Shown piece by piece: positions 20,274 through 31,007 of a stretch of 64,000 bases of DNA. The position numbers and the translations under genes were made by a program. The notes under the pieces were generated by a model. That model saw only the letters and a program-made list of their open reading frames with translations, searched no databases and was not told the DNA's origin. This DNA is from Symsagittifera roscoffensis (taxonomy: Eukaryota > Xenacoelomorpha > Acoela > Convolutidae): NCBI RefSeq assembly GCF_963678635.1, contig NC_087070.1, positions 15,253,840 to 15,317,839 of the forward strand. The letters run 5' to 3'. Within the stretch, counting starts at the first letter, position 1. Every line of letters starts with the position of its first letter.

Positions 20274-23200
20274 ATGCCAGCTGCACCCGGGCGTTCATCT
20301 AAATCTGGCAGCAGCAGCAAGCCGCCGAAGCCATCGGCAACAACTACATCTAGTCACGAGTCGAACAGAACTTCGTCAAAGCGGGACTCTTCGTCTTCAA
20401 AGAAACGAGCAGAAACATGGACCGAAAACGAGTTACTAGAGGAGTTGAATTCTACAGGAAAGAAGTCTTTATCGAAGAGTAGTAGAGAAAGTGGAAAAGA
20501 CAATAGATCACGTGACGAAGGCGGGCGTGATCGGAAGAAACGAGACGAAATGGCAGAAGAAAGAGCAGAGCGGAAACGTCGTGAAAAACAAGAATCGGAA
20601 AATGGACAGCGAGTAAGCGAGTCTAAAAATCGAAATCGCGATGGCCGAGAGAGTTCGGGAAAAGGAAGTCGCTCGAAAGAACCAACAGAAACGCCTGAAG
20701 AAAGATCCGAAAGGAAGCGGAGAGAGAAAGAAAAAGAAAAGGAGAAATCTCGTCATGAGAATGGCAACGGAGATGGGTCACGTAATAAGAGCGAAAGCAG
20801 TACCCGGAAACGTCCGGATGAAACTCCTGAAGAGCGAGCAGAGAGGAAGAAACGGGAACGCGAAGAGCGAGAAGTGAGATCGAGTAACGCTGAAGGAAAA
20901 GAGAAGCGACGTGAAACTTCTGAAGAGCGAGCTGAACGAAAGAGGCGCGAGCGTGAAGGGAAAAGTAGTTCACATAAAGAGGAAACTCCTGAAGAGCGGC
21001 ACGAACGAAAGAAACGAGAAAGGGCCGAACGAAAAGCACGGGAAGAGGCGGAGGAAAAGGGGAAAAAGGACGAAGATGGTGAGCGTAGCGAACATCGACG
21101 ACGCCGGAAACATGACGAGACACCAGAAGAACGGGCAGAGAGAAAAGCGAGAGAGCGAAAAGAAAAGGAACAGAGAGATGAAGAAACGGAAAAGGTTAGG
21201 GATGATGTAAAGGGTATATCGAATGGTAAATATGGAGTCACTAACAGCCAGGAAAATGAAGGCGAGGATGAATATTTGGACGATTATGCTGATGATTTTG
21301 AGGAATATAACTACGAAGATGATTTCGACCAGGACGAAAGTCGAGAATCTTTGGGAAAAGAAGAACAAAAGCCGGATGAATCATGGAATGAAAATGACGA
21401 CAACAATGTTGGCGAAGACGACAGAAATGAACATAGTGTTACACATCAACAGAATCGTCGACTTGCAGAGCCTAAAGAAGAAGTTAAAAAAGACTACAGT
21501 TCTACATTTTCCGTGCAAGGATACGGGCCTCAACTTTCTCACGGGAAAAGATTTGCGATAGCTGAAATCTTTAAGCAACGAAGTTTTGCTCTATTAAACA
21601 GAATAGAACTGGACTATTATTCGTCGTCTATGTTTGATCTAAACCCACTTTCTGAGTATGAAATGTTTATGAGGAAGTTTGGATACTCGGATACGACTCA
21701 AGTGGCATGTCAAACGAGAGATGACAACGTCGAGGTCGAAGTTCAGACAGAGCCACCCGAGAGATGCGAGTCTTGGACTCAGTATCCGACAGGCAGTAGG
21801 CGAGTGGCGAGCAAAACGACAGACGCCGAGAGCTCTTCGGATAGTCTGAGCTTCTCAACTGAGCCGAGTTCAATATCTACTTCAACTGAGTCCTCAGATT
21901 TGAAAGTGACTGATTTTTCACTTGTTTCGGATACCAGAAAGCTGAATCAGTTTCTTATGAAGTCCTCGAAGCTAGTCAGTTCAGTTCTCGGATCCAAAGA
22001 GACATTGGGTCAAGCTGGAAAAGCGAAAAGTTATTTCGAAATTGCGGACACTTTTTCAAACATGATTATATCGCAGAGCGAGCCTTTTCTGACCAACAGA
22101 GATGTAGTTTCGATGTCAAACAATGATTTCAAAGTGGTTGTTTGCTTGAGGAAAAACAAAAACGAAAGTGCGTTTGCGGAAAATGGTTTGATTTGTGTTT
22201 ACAGCAATGCTTCGTTGAAGAAACCGACTCATTATTTGGCTTGTTTCTCGGAATTATCGACGTGTTTTATTACCAAAAATCCAAACATTGCCGTCGTTTT
22301 TGGAGGCGCGGTAGATGGTGTTATTTACATGTGGGACCTAAATAAAGGAGACCCTATCAAAAAGGTAATCACCGTTAGTCCAACGTGCTCTGTTGAAGTC
22401 ATATACGAGTCATTCTCTACAGCGCTTTCGTTGAGAAACTGCTCACCGGAAGGTTCTCACAAAAGTGCGGTCAGGCAGTTGATTTGTCCGGAAATAGACG
22501 AGTCATTTTCGAGTTCAAGACGCCAATTTCAAATATCTTCAGTTGACGAGACGGGAGTTGTGATGTTTTGGACATATCACATGTCGGAAAACGACCAGGA
22601 GCTCACATTGCTCCCTGGTAGTGCCTCGAAGTTTTCGATGTCGCATCATTTTGACATGTGCCAAAATGGAGAGATCTCCGGATTCGATGCTGGAATGCTT
22701 AACTGGCTGGCGTTTCACCCAAACCATCCCTCGAAAGCGTTTTTAGCTACGTCCAATAGTGCAATACTTCAAATGGATTGCTTCAACGAAGCTTTGCTCC
22801 CCAAAATGTACCGACCCAAAAGCGGATCTCAAGTATCTCAAATCCTGTTCTGTCCAATAAAATTGGTAGATCTTTTTGTGGCTTGTATGGACGACGGAAC
22901 CATAAGTCTATTCACACTTGCGAAGCAACATCCTATCGCGTCATTCACAGGAGCTGCTGTTGAGACCGGTTGTGTTGATTGTATATGGGATCCCAACTTC
23001 CCAATGGTTCTTTTTGTCCTCACCAAAACTTCAGTTCTAGTTGTGGACGTGACAAATATCTCCCACGGATCGTTTGCAGAGTGTAAACTTCGTGACTATG
23101 CTTCGGATCCAATTGGTCTTGGCCTCTGGCGCAACTCGGCCACCAAGCGTTTCGTTTTGACTGTGGCGTACAAAAGCGGAGATTTTGAGTTCCATGACTT

Positions 23201-23291
23201 GTTGAATAACTTCATGAAGATCCAATCTGCCGAGGAGCAAAATAGAGTGTTGAGGTATTTCGTGGAAAGAGAATTGATGCCGAAAATATAA
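20274..23291 (+). CDS. DYNC2I1: Cytoplasmic dynein-2 intermediate chain WDR60 (DYNC2I1)
   Basis: About 1005 residues in one exon. DYNC2I1 is an intermediate chain of the dynein-2 motor that drives retrograde intraflagellar transport in cilia. The order of parts matches human WDR60: a short N-terminal TWTENELLEEL motif, a very basic/acidic Arg-Glu-Lys region of about 300 residues, an acidic DDYADDFEEYNYEDDF stretch, FMRKFGYSDTTQVACQTRDDN and VEVQTEPPERCESWTQYP, then a C-terminal beta-propeller with WD-type blades (for example GGAVDGVIYMWDL). The family is about 1050 residues, so this is full length. ATG at 20274 is the first methionine; a probable 3' splice site (gactttcag) lies about 24 bases upstream, suggesting a leader intron. 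A polyadenylation signal AATAAA is at 23587. The N-terminal region has six copies of a TPEERAERKRRE-like motif. Many introns in vertebrates, none here in the coding part. Confidence 0.93.
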   Translation: MPAAPGRSSKSGSSSKPPKPSATTTSSHESNRTSSKRDSSSSKKRAETWTENELLEELNSTGKKSLSKSSRESGKDNRSRDEGGRDRKKRDEMAEERAERKRREKQESENGQRVSESKNRNRDGRESSGKGSRSKEPTETPEERSERKRREKEKEKEKSRHENGNGDGSRNKSESSTRKRPDETPEERAERKKREREEREVRSSNAEGKEKRRETSEERAERKRREREGKSSSHKEETPEERHERKKRERAERKAREEAEEKGKKDEDGERSEHRRRRKHDETPEERAERKARERKEKEQRDEETEKVRDDVKGISNGKYGVTNSQENEGEDEYLDDYADDFEEYNYEDDFDQDESRESLGKEEQKPDESWNENDDNNVGEDDRNEHSVTHQQNRRLAEPKEEVKKDYSSTFSVQGYGPQLSHGKRFAIAEIFKQRSFALLNRIELDYYSSSMFDLNPLSEYEMFMRKFGYSDTTQVACQTRDDNVEVEVQTEPPERCESWTQYPTGSRRVASKTTDAESSSDSLSFSTEPSSISTSTESSDLKVTDFSLVSDTRKLNQFLMKSSKLVSSVLGSKETLGQAGKAKSYFEIADTFSNMIISQSEPFLTNRDVVSMSNNDFKVVVCLRKNKNESAFAENGLICVYSNASLKKPTHYLACFSELSTCFITKNPNIAVVFGGAVDGVIYMWDLNKGDPIKKVITVSPTCSVEVIYESFSTALSLRNCSPEGSHKSAVRQLICPEIDESFSSSRRQFQISSVDETGVVMFWTYHMSENDQELTLLPGSASKFSMSHHFDMCQNGEISGFDAGMLNWLAFHPNHPSKAFLATSNSAILQMDCFNEALLPKMYRPKSGSQVSQILFCPIKLVDLFVACMDDGTISLFTLAKQHPIASFTGAAVETGCVDCIWDPNFPMVLFVLTKTSVLVVDVTNISHGSFAECKLRDYASDPIGLGLWRNSATKRFVLTVAYKSGDFEFHDLLNNFMKIQSAEEQNRVLRYFVERELMPKI

Positions 23292-23586
23292 ATGTTAGTC
23301 ATACCTCGGATAGTAATCCATTTAATGGAGCGCTTAATTGGTTTTTACAGTTTTTGAGGAACGGTGTTAGCTGGGGCGCCAAATCCAGCGAAACTTAAGC
23401 ACTGAACAGTTCATGCACTGAACTCTAAGCAGTTCAAGGGAATTAAACGTTCGTTTTTGAAATACCCTATGGGGCTGTTACCTATTTCAACACTCTTTAA
23501 GCATCAGAGTGATTTACGATGTCAAGACTTAGGTAGTTTTTCTTCTAAATGTCGTAATAGAAATAAGTCGAGCTTTTTCCCCTCGC

Positions 23587-23592
23587 AATAAA
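23587..23592 (+). promoter_or_regulatory. Polyadenylation signal candidate for DYNC2I1
   Basis: AATAAA about 295 bases after the DYNC2I1 stop codon, followed by a T-rich stretch. It is the first clear AATAAA after the gene. Confidence 0.5.
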
Positions 23593-23990
23593 GACAGTTT
23601 TATGTTTTCTCCAGCGGTTTTACAATAGTAATTATTGAAGTCAAATATGTTTTAACTCGGAAAATTATACGCAGCTGTTATTATTGTTCCGAGCTGTGGC
23701 TTGGATTAACTGTGAAGTTTTTTTTCGACGTATGGGTTCAAAGAAAGCTCGTATTGGTTCAAATGTGGTATCATGAAAAGTCTTATTGGTCGGGATTTGG
23801 ATTTATAAAATGGTTAAAAATGTGATTAAAATTCAATGTTCTTGAAACAAGCAAAAGCACTATCTTTTTTTTCCAACCTAAGTCGCAAATATTGTTGCGA
23901 TAAAATGTGTTCATTTTGAAAGCGTTTGTTTTGATCAATAACCAGGTATTAAGTACAGCCAATGCTAAGGACATTAACACAGACTATTAT

Positions 23991-24480
23991 TGTTTCGGCT
24001 TTCGTAACGAAAGTAACGGAATTATTTTGCTCAAGGTAGTTTTTTTATTCAGACAAATTTCGGCTTTTTAAATAGCCATTTTTGACGGATTTTTTTAAAA
24101 TATCATTCAGAAGATATATTATCCTGAGGTTAAATTTGGAAAGATATTTCATCTGTGATAATTTTTCGTAAAGTTATGCGAATTAAAAAATTGCCAATTT
24201 CGGGCAATTAACGCGCGAGTTATTTCGCGCTATTAACGCGTACGCGGAGATTTAATCCGTCTTAGAAATCGTTCCAAATTGGTTGAAGGAAGCTTATTTG
24301 CCATAATTGATTTGTTACTAGGAGCGAAGTTAATCAGTCTGTACTTTATATGGCTTGTGTGGGGGGATGATTTTCACAAAAAATCTCAAATAAGAAAAAA
24401 AGTTTTTTTATTACCTTTCATTTTTCATGTTATTACTGCTCCTTAGACGGTTCTATAAATTGAGGCATGTTAGTTGGTAA
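23991..24480 (+). repeat. TGTTCCGAC-family repeat, copy A
   Basis: About 490 bp related to copies at 30491-31007 (inverted) and 32073-32596. Shared landmarks include TTTCGNNACGAAAGTAACGG at the left, ATTTCGCGCTATTAACGCGT, TTAATCCGTCTTA and GTGTGGGGGGATGATTTT. The right end is degraded and lacks the inverted TGTTCCGAC terminus seen in the other copies. Internal palindromes around GCGCGTTAA/TTAACGCGC are conspicuous. Confidence 0.7.
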
Positions 24481-24551
24481 GTTTCTTTTTTTTTCAAATT
24501 GACTAGTACTGCTAATGCGTCATAATTGGCGTGCGTCACTTAAGAAATTTT

Positions 24552-24672
24552 GGTGGCAGGACAATCTACCCTATTCCAAACTACCCTATACCATTCTACC
24601 CTATGCCATTATACCCTACATACCAATCTACCCTATACCAATCTACCCTATACTAATCTGCCCTATATACCA
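24552..24672 (+). repeat. MULE left terminal inverted repeat of tandem 15-mers
   Basis: About seven degenerate copies of CTACCCTATACCAAT. The variants ACCCTACATACC and CCTATTCC occur in the same order in the inverted copy at the right end. Confidence 0.85.
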
Positions 24673-24941
24673 TAATGAGGTATCATAATGTAATCTTTCA
24701 AAGGCCTAATTAGAATCGGAAAGATACAGCACGTGTTAATTCATTTGAGTCTAAATTTTTGGACTCAATTTGAGTCTTTCACTTAAGGAAATTGTTCTGA
24801 GACTAAATCGCAATTAGAGCCTCAAAATCTGAAATTTATTTCAATTAACAAGTTTTAATCCCCAATTTTCAAAATCACGTACAAGAATGAAACCAAAACT
24901 ACGTCATTATATCAATTTTGTTTGGAATAACATCTACTAAA

Positions 24942-26367
24942 ATGAGTCAAATTTCTTGGGGTTTATCCCAACAGAATCGGCGAACGCTTGTAATCGGTGG
25001 CCACGAGTTTACGAAAAAACAGGAAACAAAGAATGGAAACATTCACTGGAAGTGTTCAAGATGGGGGTCCCATAAATGCAAAACGACAGCAATAACCAGA
25101 GAAAACTATCTTATTTCCTGTAGAAATGAGCACACGCACGAAGTATTTCCTGGTCGTTCGGATGCAAGGCTTCTCGTGCAGTAAATGAAACAGGACACAA
25201 AAATACAGCAAGTACCAGTCAACAGCATAATTATAGCAAACGGCCTGCAGTCTGTCTCCGAAGAAAAAGCAGTTCAATTAGCTCTTCCTTGCCGGTCGGC
25301 TATTAACCGGGCCCTCAATCGACAGAAGGTAAATGATAGACCCACGTTGCCTCCAATTGTCGACAGACATTTTGAAGTGCCAAAGCAACATGAGGATTTT
25401 TGCGTCTTCGATAGCGGCATTGAAGATCCAGAAAGGGTGTTGATTTTTGGAGATCGGGACAATATCCAGAGTTTGATATTACATCGAGATGTTTGGCTGT
25501 GTGATGGAACGTTCAAAGTTTGCCCGATTCAATTTTATCAACTCTACACCATCCACATTCAACTCGCTGGCTTTTACCCCCCCTGCATTTATGCACTGTT
25601 GCCCAACAAAACAGAACACACTTACAAAAAGCTACTGAAGGGGTTATCAGCCATCACCGAAAACACCGAGCCTCACCGCATTCTCCTCGATTTTGAACGT
25701 GCAGCACTGAACGCTTTCGCTAGTCACCATACCGGAGCGTTGCTGAAAGGCTGCTATTTTCATTTATGTCAAGCGTTCAACCGGAAAATAAACGAAGTGG
25801 GCCTGAAGCGACTACGAAACAAATCATGATCTCAATTTGTCATTGCGCTTAATTCCAGCTCTAAGTTTCGTACCAGTTGAAATGGTCAATGCTGCTTTTG
25901 ACTTGGTCATTGAGGAAATCGAAAACGTGTCGGAAAAATTTGATCTTGACGACAATATCACTCAAAAACTTGATGAGGTAGCCTCATACTTTCAGCGCAC
26001 CTACATTAAAGGCGAAACCATCGGAAGGAATTCTCGCGAACCTCTCTTCCCAGTAAACCTTTGGAAGCATTCCGAAGAAGCAGCTGCTGGGTTAATAAGG
26101 ACAACAAATGCTGTAGAAGGCTGGCATCTTGGCGTTGCTACTCTCTTCAAAGGAAACCACCCATCCGTTCACACCTTTCTGGAACAAATAAAACTGGATG
26201 CTGCAAATCAGAAATTTAATATAATGAAAGCAATGGGAGGAAACAGCAACCCCAGTCGAAAGAAGTACAGGGAATTGAACGAGAAAGTGAAAAACATTTG
26301 CAACAATTTTAACAAAGATTCTATTTTAACCTATTTGTATTCTCTCGCGCAATTAAGTCATTCCTAA
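24942..26367 (+). pseudogene. MULE transposase with FLYWCH zinc finger, inactivated
   Basis: From ATG 24942 the reading frame gives a FLYWCH-type zinc finger (GGHEF, IHWKCSRW, CRNEHTHE with Cys/His ligands, about the first 75 residues), which in MULE transposases binds DNA. It then gives a MULE transposase core: WLCDGTFKVCP with the first catalytic Asp, LLDFERAALNAF with a second acidic site, and GCYFHLCQAF with the conserved CxxH. A TAA stop at 25182-25184 breaks the frame after the zinc finger, and a frameshift at about 25815-25830 separates the last third, which carries GRNSREPLFP and NAVEGWH motifs of MULE C-terminal regions. The open frame ends at 26367. The copy is therefore not functional as one protein. 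Confidence 0.85.
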
Positions 26368-26524
26368 CTCAGTTTATTTTAACAAACTTTGTGAATTTTT
26401 CAAAAATTCAATTTAATTTCTAAAAAAAATACACTTTTTGAGGTTCCCGTGGCCGTAGAGGGCTGAAATTTTGGGAGGTAATAGAGGCCAATACCAAAAG
26501 AATTTTACCTTCTCCCTCACCCCG

Positions 26525-26558
26525 CCCCCCAGTACCGCCTTGGCCTGGTACTGGGGGG
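26525..26558. other. Perfect 12-bp-stem hairpin in the MULE 3' region
   Basis: CCCCCCAGTACC and GGTACTGGGGGG pair exactly around a 10-base loop. It sits between the transposase and the right terminal repeat. Role unknown. Confidence 0.75.
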
Positions 26559-26950
26559 TCTACCCCTCCTTTTGGGATCAACTAGTCAAACCCTCAGTAA
26601 TCTTCGAATTTCATTCAAAATTTGACTTCTTGGTGATTTGATCTTTCGAGCTTTTGATTTTCATACACAGGCTTTATACGCTACGCTATGTCGACTTGAT
26701 GTGATATGATTTTTGTTTGTTTAAGAAATAGCCGCAACGCATTTCTATAGCAACATTGGATTAAAATTTCTGTTCGTTCATGCTTTGAACTCATTTCCAT
26801 TTTGAACGCGCAAGTTTTACGTTGCTTTGATATTTTGTTCACGTGCGTCAATTATTCTTTGATCATAATTAATGGTTCTTTGATTTGTTCGGAAATATAC
26901 TGTTTCGGATTCTTCAAGAGGATGGGGTAAGTTTCAATTGCTTTAATTAT

Positions 26951-27063
26951 AGGCTAGAATGGTATAGGGTAGATTGGTATAGGGTAGATTGGTATGTAGG
27001 ATAGAATAGTATAGGGTAGATTAGCATAGGGTAGATTGGAATAGGGTAGAATGTCATGGAACC
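26951..27063 (-). repeat. MULE right terminal inverted repeat of tandem 15-mers
   Basis: Inverted, colinear counterpart of 24552-24672, with unit ATTGGTATAGGGTAG. It ends CATGGAACC just before the second copy of the GAAATTTT target duplication. Confidence 0.85.
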
Positions 27064-28730
27064 GAAATTTTATAGACTCAAAGTAATGCTCATTCAGTTT
27101 TTTGCAGTAGCGTTATCGGACATATTTTTGCTTGTGTATGCGAAGTGCAACTTCGCCTCTGTATATTCATGCTAAGCCGTGAAAATTTGTTTTTTTTTCT
27201 TCAAAAATTTTGGTTTTCGAAGTTTTTTAGCGCCTTCAGAATTTTTTTCGAAATCAAAGCTCTGGAAATTTTATTATTCGTTTTTTCTCTTTATCAATTT
27301 ACTATATCTATCGATTATGTCAAAGGTCTAGACTTTCGATCAGATCAGCTGATGAATTCACAAAAAAAAACGACCCAGAATGTGATTAACTTTTTTATTC
27401 AAAATTTTATGATTGTTATTTGCTTATTTTCCTGTAGAGGTCTTCGAGGTGATTGTTGATGTAATTCAATCTTGAAGGGGCGCAAGCGTCGAATCCTTTT
27501 TTTGAAAACTTAAAACCTTCGAAAATCCCCTAGAGTTGTCCCTGCCTTTGCCATAATTTTTTTTATCAGTCACTACTGTAGTGTTACTTTTGGCTTGTTT
27601 TAGAGTTGTCTCAGACGTGCCAAGAATTCCAACAGCGACTGGAGCTGGTTAAATTATGAATACCTTCTGGAAGTAATAGCTAGTTTTCATCTTGTCTTCT
27701 AAATAACTGTGCTATATAATTCATGTGTCACCACCACCACCAGTGTCTGAATCGCATGATAGAAAAATAAAATGTTGGTTACAAGAACAAAAAATGAGAT
27801 GAAAACTAAGTGCAAACGAATGTTGTTAATTTGGTGGAATGTAAATTTCTCTGTCCTAATATCGATGTAAATATGTAAATAATTAGTATAAATTGCAAAA
27901 TCATATCATTTAGTTTTTAATGAAATAAAACGTGATATAGACTTTTCTTTCAAGTTTATAACTTGTTTAACAAAATTTGTTTAATCATTTGATAGCTTGA
28001 GTCATAATAGTTTCAAATTACTTAGCTTCTCCGCTCCAATTGGTCTATAGGTAATGACTTAGGCTTATGACGGATATGGTCATAAGTTGGAATCTGGCCT
28101 GGGACTGTATTTTAGGCGGAAAGTATCCACCATTTGTTGGTCTGCTAATGTTTTTTCGGCTTGATTGCCACGTCACGGATTTTTCTGTGCTGCCAGCAGT
28201 TTTCATTGTAATTCAGTACGTTTTTGATTTATTTCCTGTGTTTTTCATTCTATTTTTTTTGTAATTATTTTTTCGTTTTTTTTCAATCAACAGCTTTAAT
28301 TGCCTTCCATTGTTTCTGACCATGTAGACTTTGTGACCTAAATTTGCGTCGTTTGTAAAAGAAAAGTTTCTCGTGGCACTATTTTTTTTTAGCTCAATCG
28401 TATTTTACCCAACTTTGTCGACTTAGTTTTGAAGCTCGATAAATCTTTCGAAATTTATTTAACGCCGGCGATTGTGATTCTGGACGTGTTTCTCAACTTG
28501 AAAATTTTTCGTTTATCAATTTTTTTTCCAACTTTGTGGCTTTATTTTTAAGTTGAAAAGCAAAGGCGTTTTCATTTGTATAGGTCATGATAATATCTTT
28601 TGTTTGTTTATGTTCAAGCTCAAACTTGGATTTTTGGTGGTTTGATTTTTCGAATTCAGTTCATTTTTTTTAAAAGTCAGGCAAACTCTAATATCCAACT
28701 GCAAAATTGTAAGTTGCTAGCTTCAAAATT

Positions 28731-28864
28731 GGATTTTATTTTTCTAAATTCCAAGTGATGTGAAAGATAAGTGATTATGAAACATATCATTTAAAAAAAT
28801 CCAAGCTATTGAAATTGTTAATTGATGAGTTTTTCATTCGGTTAGTGTTGACGAAATATTCCTT
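28731..28864 (+). repeat. 134-bp direct duplication, copy 1
   Basis: Nearly identical to 29101-29234 at a constant offset of 370 bp, with only a handful of substitutions and no indels noticed. It starts GGATTTTATTTTTCTAAATT and ends TATTCCTT. The sequence between the copies is not duplicated. Confidence 0.85.
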
Positions 28865-29100
28865 GGTACTTACACTGAAGCCGGTTAGTTAGTCTTGTTG
28901 TTCCGAAAAAATGGGGAGGAACGTTTTTTCGGCTTTATTTTTTATACATTTTTTTTGTTTCCCGCAAAATCAGGTACCACCAAAAATCATCGGATTGAGT
29001 CGAATGATATATCATAATGAAAACCTTTCAGTCGTGATGTCAACGGCACTAAATTGTTCCGAAAAGTTTTCTCAGTGTTGAGAAAACAGGTTTTGAATTG

Positions 29101-29234
29101 GGATTTTATTTTTCTAAATTCCAAGTGATGTGAAAGATGAGTGATTCAGAAACATATCATTTAAAAAAATCCAAGCTATTAAAATTGTTAATTGATGAGT
29201 TTTTCATTCGATTAGTGTTGACGGAATATTCCTT
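29101..29234 (+). repeat. 134-bp direct duplication, copy 2
   Basis: Second copy of 28731-28864. Flanks differ from those of the first copy immediately outside the unit. Confidence 0.85.
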
Positions 29235-30490
29235 TGAAATTTTTAAGGTGGTGGTTGTTTTTTTGGCTGTTTTTCTGAAATTGATATCTGAGGTCTTTTT
29301 TTATTTTGAATTATTTAATTCCTATTCATTTTGCTTTTCGCTGGCTTGCAATGTTACGCCTTCATTCTATCGCAAGTGATGCGAAGCTTCACTTCGCCTT
29401 TATTTTACGAATATGGTTGGAAGATTCTCCGCATCTTGCACAGCATCCGGCTATCCTTGTTATTTATTGCTTGTGCTGCAGGAAAGTTAGATTTTTTCTG
29501 ACTTTTTCGATGTGGACTTTTTTGAAATGTATGCAGTTTAACTTATTATTTTATATTTTGGAGTCGATGAACGTAGTTCAGAATCTTATATAGGTCTTGG
29601 TGATTTTTTTTGTTATTTTTTGTTCATGAAAAGTGTTAAAATTTGTTCAGGCTAGTTTGATTTTTCGCTTTTCTGATTTCGTTTCAAGTTCAGTTCATTT
29701 TTTGTTAAAACAAAGGCAAATTCCACAATCGAACAGCAAACGTATAAAGGTCACAAAAAACGTAAGTGGAATTTAGTTTTCAGATTTCCCAGCGAAATAG
29801 AAATTTGACCTACTCATCCAGCTTTCTCGAATTGGGTCAATTTTTATCAAAAAAGTGCCAGTCATAAATTGTTCCAGAAATTCAAAGAGCTTTAAGGGCA
29901 TCTATTTTTTCCTTTGAAATTCGAAAAACAGGTGTTTTTTAAATTTGTTTTCTTGCGTTCATTGATTCTTTTCCAACTATCTTTTGGCTATGTTTTTAAT
30001 TGACTCCTGTTCTTTTGTAAAAAGAATAAATCGAGCTTTTGCGATTAAATTGGGTCATATAAATGAGTTACCAAATAGATCGTTCTTCTTGAAGTTGTCC
30101 ATTTTTTAATCGTCGCCTTCCAAAATTTTGCTGGCCGTTCTAAAATTTAATCTAACAGATATCCAAAAATCTGATATAAACAGGAATAGCAGAGAGGCGG
30201 GTAGGCTTTGTCTTTGATAACCTATTTTTGCTTGGCGATTTTCTCGTAGCTCCCTGTTCTAATGTGTAAAAATTGTTTGCGTGTTTTCGATATTTTCGCT
30301 TTAGCGTTAATTTTCGGATAACTGACCCCCGCCGCAATTTTTAGATTACTTAAAGTGAAAAGTTTGGTTTTAATTTTATAATAGTATCCTGAAGTCCTAC
30401 TAATGGATTGCCCACTCTTTTTGTTCATCTTCTATTTTCTTAGTAAAACTCGTTCATTGATACTTAGTACTTTTGGTTTGATATCTCAAC

Positions 30491-31007
30491 AAGAATGCTC
30501 GTATCAGGGCGAAGCCCTGAATGTTCCGACTGCCTATTAAGGTTTATGGAGCAGTAATATCAATAAAAAATTAAAAGTAAAAACAAAATGAAATTTTTTT
30601 TTTTAATTTGAATTTTTTTTAATAAAAATCATCCCCCACATGCCATATAAAGAACAAAAGGATAGATTTCGTTGCTTGTAACAAATCAATTATGGCAAAT
30701 AAGCGTCGTTAAATCAATTTGGAACGATTTCTAAGACGGATTAACTCTCTGCTTACGCGTTAATAGCGCGAAATATATCGCGCGTTAATTGTCCCAAAAT
30801 GGCAATCTTTAAACCCCCATAGCTTTACGAAAAATGATCACAGGTGAAATATCTTTTCAAATTTAGGCTCAGGACAACAATGGTTTTCGAATGATGTTAA
30901 AAAATTCCGTCAAAAATGGCTAGTTAAAAAGTCGAAATTTGTCTGAAGAAAAAAAAACCCACCCCGAGCACCAATATTCCGTTACTTTCGTATCGAAAGT
31001 CGGAACA
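30491..31007 (-). mobile_element. TGTTCCGAC-family element, copy B
   Basis: A core of 486 bp lies between TGTTCCGAC (30522) and GTCGGAACA (ending 31007), which form short terminal inverted repeats. Copy C shares about 31 further bases beyond the first terminus, including the hairpin TCAGGGCGAAGCCCTGA (30504-30520), so the real boundary may be near 30491. The interior has the ATATCGCGCGTTAA palindrome region and no coding capacity. Probably a non-autonomous DNA transposon of unassigned superfamily. Confidence 0.65.

Larger units (their letters stand above)
24552..27063 (+). mobile_element. MULE (Mutator-like) DNA transposon with FLYWCH transposase
   Basis: A 2512-bp element bounded by an 8-bp target duplication GAAATTTT (24544-24551 and 27064-27071). 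The termini are imperfect inverted repeats of about 115-120 bp (24552-24672; 26951-27063). Each starts GGT and is made of about seven tandem copies of a 15-bp unit near CTACCCTATACCAAT, colinear between the two ends. It encodes a disrupted FLYWCH/MULE transposase. Duplications of 8-10 bp are typical of MULEs. Confidence 0.9.

Noticed and set aside
20508-21368. Minus-strand open frames over the first third of DYNC2I1
   Set aside because: Antisense shadows of the Arg/Glu/Lys-rich region, where AGA/GAA-rich codons leave few stops on the other strand.
24552-24672. CTACCCTATACC tandem considered as an interstitial telomere-like repeat
   Set aside because: It occurs as inverted, colinear arrays exactly at both ends of a transposon with a target duplication, so it is a terminal repeat.
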